Shown piece by piece: positions 61,315-64,000 of a DNA stretch of 64,000 nucleotides. The notes beneath the pieces were generated by a model. The model was not told the origin of the DNA, made no database searches, and saw nothing but the letters and a program-made list of their open reading frames with translations. This DNA is from Flavobacterium hiemivividum (GTDB lineage: Bacteria > Bacteroidota > Bacteroidia > Flavobacteriales > Flavobacteriaceae). Within the stretch, counting starts at the first letter, position 1. Each line of letters opens with the position of its first letter. The position numbers were made by a program, and so were the translations under genes. Location: positions 1 to 64,000 of the forward strand of contig NZ_SMFO01000002.1 in the NCBI RefSeq assembly GCF_004349145.1, read 5' to 3'.

Positions 61315-63381
61315 ATGAGAGTAGCAACAGATATTGGCGGCACTTTTACGGATCTTGTATGCCTAGAATTTGACAAAATAACAGGTAAACCCACAGGCGT
61401 AAAAGTAGCAAAAGCAGATACAACTCCTTCCAATTTTGAAGAAGGTATCATTAATACTATAAACAAGGCGGAACTAGACTTGAAAGAAATAGATTTTTTC
61501 GCCCATGGAACCACTGTAGTTATTAATGCGCTTACAGAACGCAAAGGAGCAAAAACAGCATTAATTACAACAGAGGGATTTAGAGATGTACTAGAAATAG
61601 CACGATGTAACCGTCCAGATCTTTTTAATTTTAATTTTGTAAAACAGCCTCCTTTTGTTCCACGTTATCTTCGTTTTGAGGTAGAAGAGCGAATGAGTTA
61701 TAAAGGAGAAATCATAAAGGAGTTAAATAGTGAAGCTTTAAAAACCATATTAAAAACATGTAAGGAAGAAGGAGTTGAATCTATTGCAATTTGTTTATTA
61801 CATGCCTACAAAAATCCAAAACATGAAATTCAACTAGCTAAAGAAATTGCTCTGTTAAATAGTTCAATTGAGGTTATTTGTTCTTATCAAGTTACTCGAG
61901 AATGGCGCGAATATGAACGTACTAGTTCTACAGTGTTGTCTGGTTATATTTTACCAATTGCAAAAAAATATTTAAATAATCTTGAAGAAAAGTTAAAGGC
62001 AAAAGGATTACGTGATGCTCCATACATTATGCAATCTAATGGCGGTATTACAACCCTAAACGATGTGCGAACAAACCCCATAACGATGGTAGAATCTGGA
62101 CCCGCAAGCGGCGTTTTTGGAGCCATTGCTTTAGGGAAAATTATTGGCAGAACAGATTTAATTGTGCTTGATATTGGTGGAACCACAGCCAAATGTGCTT
62201 TAGTAGAAAACGGTCAAGTAAAAATCACCACCAATTATAAAATAGAACATTCAAAAACCGAAGCAGGGTATCCTATTCAAACGCCAGTAATTGATATTGT
62301 AGAAATAGGAAATGGCGGAGGTAGTATCGCATGGATTGATGAAGGTGGTAAAATGCATGTTGGGCCAAAAAGTGCTGGAGCAATGCCTGGACCAGCCTCA
62401 TATGGAAGAGGAGGTAAAAACCTGACAACTACGGATGCAAATATTATCATGGGAAGAATTCATCCAGATTATTTTATTGGAGGAGAACTACAACCTGATT
62501 ATCAAAGTATCGAAGAAGCTGCAAAACCTTTATGTGAAGCACTAAAAGGAACAAAAGAAGAAATTGCAAAAGGAATTATTAGAGTAGCAAATGCCAATAT
62601 GATTAATGCCTTAAAACTTATTTCAGTAAATAAAGGTCATGACCCAAGGGATTTCACTATGGTAGTTATTGGCGGTGGTGGTGCGATGCATGGCGCCGAT
62701 TTAGCAAGAGAACTCCAAGTTGCGGAACTAATTATTCCACCCCATGCAGGAGTATTTTCTGCTTTTGGAATGCTTATGTCAGACATTAGAAGAGATTATA
62801 TCAGAACAAATGTTTTAACGCTTTCTAGCGAGCAAAGCGACTCTATTAAAACAACTTTTAATGAAATGAAAGAAGAAGCAAACATAAGTTTCTTTGCTGA
62901 TAACTATACTTCTGAGGATATAAAATTTACTTTTTATGCTGATTTACGCTACGCAGGACAAGAACATTATGTAAAAGTCTTACTACCATATTTTTCAGAA
63001 AACACCTCTTTAGCATCCATTATTGAACACTTTCATAAGGAACATAAAAAGCACTATTCCTTTCAATTGGATGCACTGGTAGAGTTGGTTAATTTTCATT
63101 TGGTTGCAGAAGTAGAAGTAGACAAACCTGATTTTCCCCTCATTGAAAATACGGGAAGAAAAGTAGATTCCGCTATTTTCGATACAAGAAAAGTAGATTT
63201 TGATGATTTAGGAATTCATCATACTCCATTTTACCATAGAGAGTTACTAGAACCCGACATGACAATACATGGACCTGCAATTATAGCCGAAAAAGCAACT
63301 ACAACAGTAGTAACTCCTCTTCATATTGTAAATATAGACAAATATGGAAATCTTATTTTAACACTTCAAAAAACAGTATAA
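61315..63381 (+). CDS. hyuA: Hydantoinase/oxoprolinase family protein, subunit A
   Basis: 688 residues. DIGGTFTDLV (6-15) is the ATP-binding phosphate-1 loop of the actin-like hydantoinase A domain. FAHGTTVVINALTERKGAKT, then LDIGGTTAK (about 284-292) and DPRDFTMVVIGGGGAMHGAD complete the family signature. ATP-dependent ring opening of hydantoin, 5-oxoproline or a related cyclic amide, together with HyuB. No substrate can be assigned from sequence. The start overlaps nothing; the stop overlaps the hyuB start (TAATG). Confidence 0.92.
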   Translation: MRVATDIGGTFTDLVCLEFDKITGKPTGVKVAKADTTPSNFEEGIINTINKAELDLKEIDFFAHGTTVVINALTERKGAKTALITTEGFRDVLEIARCNRPDLFNFNFVKQPPFVPRYLRFEVEERMSYKGEIIKELNSEALKTILKTCKEEGVESIAICLLHAYKNPKHEIQLAKEIALLNSSIEVICSYQVTREWREYERTSSTVLSGYILPIAKKYLNNLEEKLKAKGLRDAPYIMQSNGGITTLNDVRTNPITMVESGPASGVFGAIALGKIIGRTDLIVLDIGGTTAKCALVENGQVKITTNYKIEHSKTEAGYPIQTPVIDIVEIGNGGGSIAWIDEGGKMHVGPKSAGAMPGPASYGRGGKNLTTTDANIIMGRIHPDYFIGGELQPDYQSIEEAAKPLCEALKGTKEEIAKGIIRVANANMINALKLISVNKGHDPRDFTMVVIGGGGAMHGADLARELQVAELIIPPHAGVFSAFGMLMSDIRRDYIRTNVLTLSSEQSDSIKTTFNEMKEEANISFFADNYTSEDIKFTFYADLRYAGQEHYVKVLLPYFSENTSLASIIEHFHKEHKKHYSFQLDALVELVNFHLVAEVEVDKPDFPLIENTGRKVDSAIFDTRKVDFDDLGIHHTPFYHRELLEPDMTIHGPAIIAEKATTTVVTPLHIVNIDKYGNLILTLQKTV

Positions 63382-64000
63382 TGGAAAAATTCACTTTAGA
63401 AATCATTCAGGACACATTAGTAGCAGCTGGCGATGAAATGTTCAAAACCTTGGAACGTACCAGTATGAGTCCAATTATATATGAATCACTAGATTATGCA
63501 GTAGGGATTACAGATGTAAAAGGAGAATTATTGGCTCAAGGCAATGGTGTCACCGCTTTCTTAGCGGCATTGGACTCTGTAGTTAAAGCCACATTAGACA
63601 AATTTAATGGAGAGAATACCTTAAAAGAGGGAGATATAGTTATTGCAAATACACCTTATGCAGGTGGAGGAACACATTTGTCTGACGTGTCAATAGTTTA
63701 CCCCGTTTTTTATAAAAAAGAATTGGTTGCATTTACAGTTAACAAAGCACATTGGACAGAACTAGGAGGTACATATCCTGGCTCTGTTTCTACAGTATCG
63801 ACTGAGATTTATCAAGAAGGAATGCACTTTCCATTTATCAAGATAAAATCAGAAAACGTGATCAATGAAGCCGTAATAGATATGATAAAAGCTAATGTCC
63901 GATTACCTGACAGTACATTGGGTGATTTATATGCGGGTATTGCTGCTGCAGAAGTTGGAGCAAGACGAGTAATTTCAATCATTGAAAAATACGGATTAGA
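63381..64000 (+). CDS. hyuB: Hydantoinase/oxoprolinase family protein, subunit B (cut by window edge)
   Basis: The first 206 residues are present. The start MEKFTLEIIQDTLVAAGDEM, followed by ERTSMSPIIYES and NTPYAGGGTHLSDVSIV, is typical of HyuB (hydantoinase B). The gene continues beyond the window. It is coupled to hyuA by a one-base overlap, as usual for this two-subunit enzyme. Confidence 0.92.
   Translation, partial: MEKFTLEIIQDTLVAAGDEMFKTLERTSMSPIIYESLDYAVGITDVKGELLAQGNGVTAFLAALDSVVKATLDKFNGENTLKEGDIVIANTPYAGGGTHLSDVSIVYPVFYKKELVAFTVNKAHWTELGGTYPGSVSTVSTEIYQEGMHFPFIKIKSENVINEAVIDMIKANVRLPDSTLGDLYAGIAAAEVGARRVISIIEKYGL

Overview
The window reads as the chromosome of a low-GC member of the Bacteroidota, most likely Flavobacterium or a close relative. 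The grounds are TAnnTTTG-type promoters, RteC-like proteins, DUF6266/DUF5675/DUF6943-type genes, a SusC-style TonB receptor with a carboxypeptidase-like N-terminus, a TPR-AraC membrane-associated regulator, and REP-like CTCGACTGCGCTCGAG repeats. Almost the whole window is accessory DNA: remains of several integrated elements and a dense defence island. No rRNA, complete tRNA or CRISPR array was seen. All family assignments come from reading motifs by eye; no search was run.

Layout. 0-0.9 kb: right end of an IS21-family element (istB tail plus subterminal repeats) that has cut a DUF3320 helicase, leaving only its C-terminus. 1.3-2.5 kb: a leftward tyrosine recombinase. 2.8-18.3 kb: a probable integrative element with its own integrase. 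It is bounded by short repeats that resemble the 3' end of a tRNA-Ser gene. It carries an RteC-like regulator, two excisionase/HTH genes and a Rep-like protein, then a cargo of a 1,622-residue helicase-nuclease, a PD-(D/E)xK-like protein, a Ser/Thr kinase-TPR-FHA protein and a small unknown. 16.3-25.3 kb: a segment framed by two inverted copies of a GC-rich, apparently non-coding repeat of about 0.6 kb. It holds a DUF6266/DUF5675/small-membrane-protein module and a leftward group with an ADP-ribosylglycohydrolase and a GIY-YIG protein.

25.5-46.5 kb: a leftward run of 15 tightly packed genes. From promoter to distal end these are a half-size hsdS, hsdM, a full hsdS, a two-gene CBASS-like cassette (one-TM effector, then a CD-NTase with an AGS-C domain), a TIGR04141/DUF6119 protein, an AlbA_2 ATPase, hsdR, a YgjP-like metalloprotease, an MBL hydrolase, a 1,930-residue trypsin-like protease-STAND NTPase (AVAST type I-like), two tandem paralogous 80-residue proteins and a GIY-YIG-like protein. 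The CBASS cassette sits between a complete hsdS and an in-frame remnant of the 3' end of a second hsdS, which suggests how it was acquired.

46.7-49.5 kb: a plasmid/ICE-like module (HTH, DnaD-like, DnaC-like ATPase, unknown). 50-54 kb: a TPR-AraC regulator, a lipoprotein and an RteC protein; a 12-mer (ATTCCCGAATTG) occurs four times, in the two promoter regions. 54.2-56.4 kb: decayed genes, namely a zeta-type toxin lacking its P-loop and a frameshifted, truncated second copy of the kinase-TPR-FHA gene. 56.8-58.6 kb: an unrecognised 615-residue beta-rich repeat protein. 58.8-64 kb: a TonB receptor followed by hyuA and hyuB (running off the edge), a probable uptake and ring-opening pathway for a hydantoin- or oxoproline-like compound.

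The most interesting items are the CBASS cassette nested in hsd genes, the AVAST-like operon with twin small proteins, the helicase/nuclease/kinase-FHA cargo and its decayed second kinase copy, the repeated 12-mer operator, and the inverted GC-rich repeats with a conserved but rewritten hairpin.
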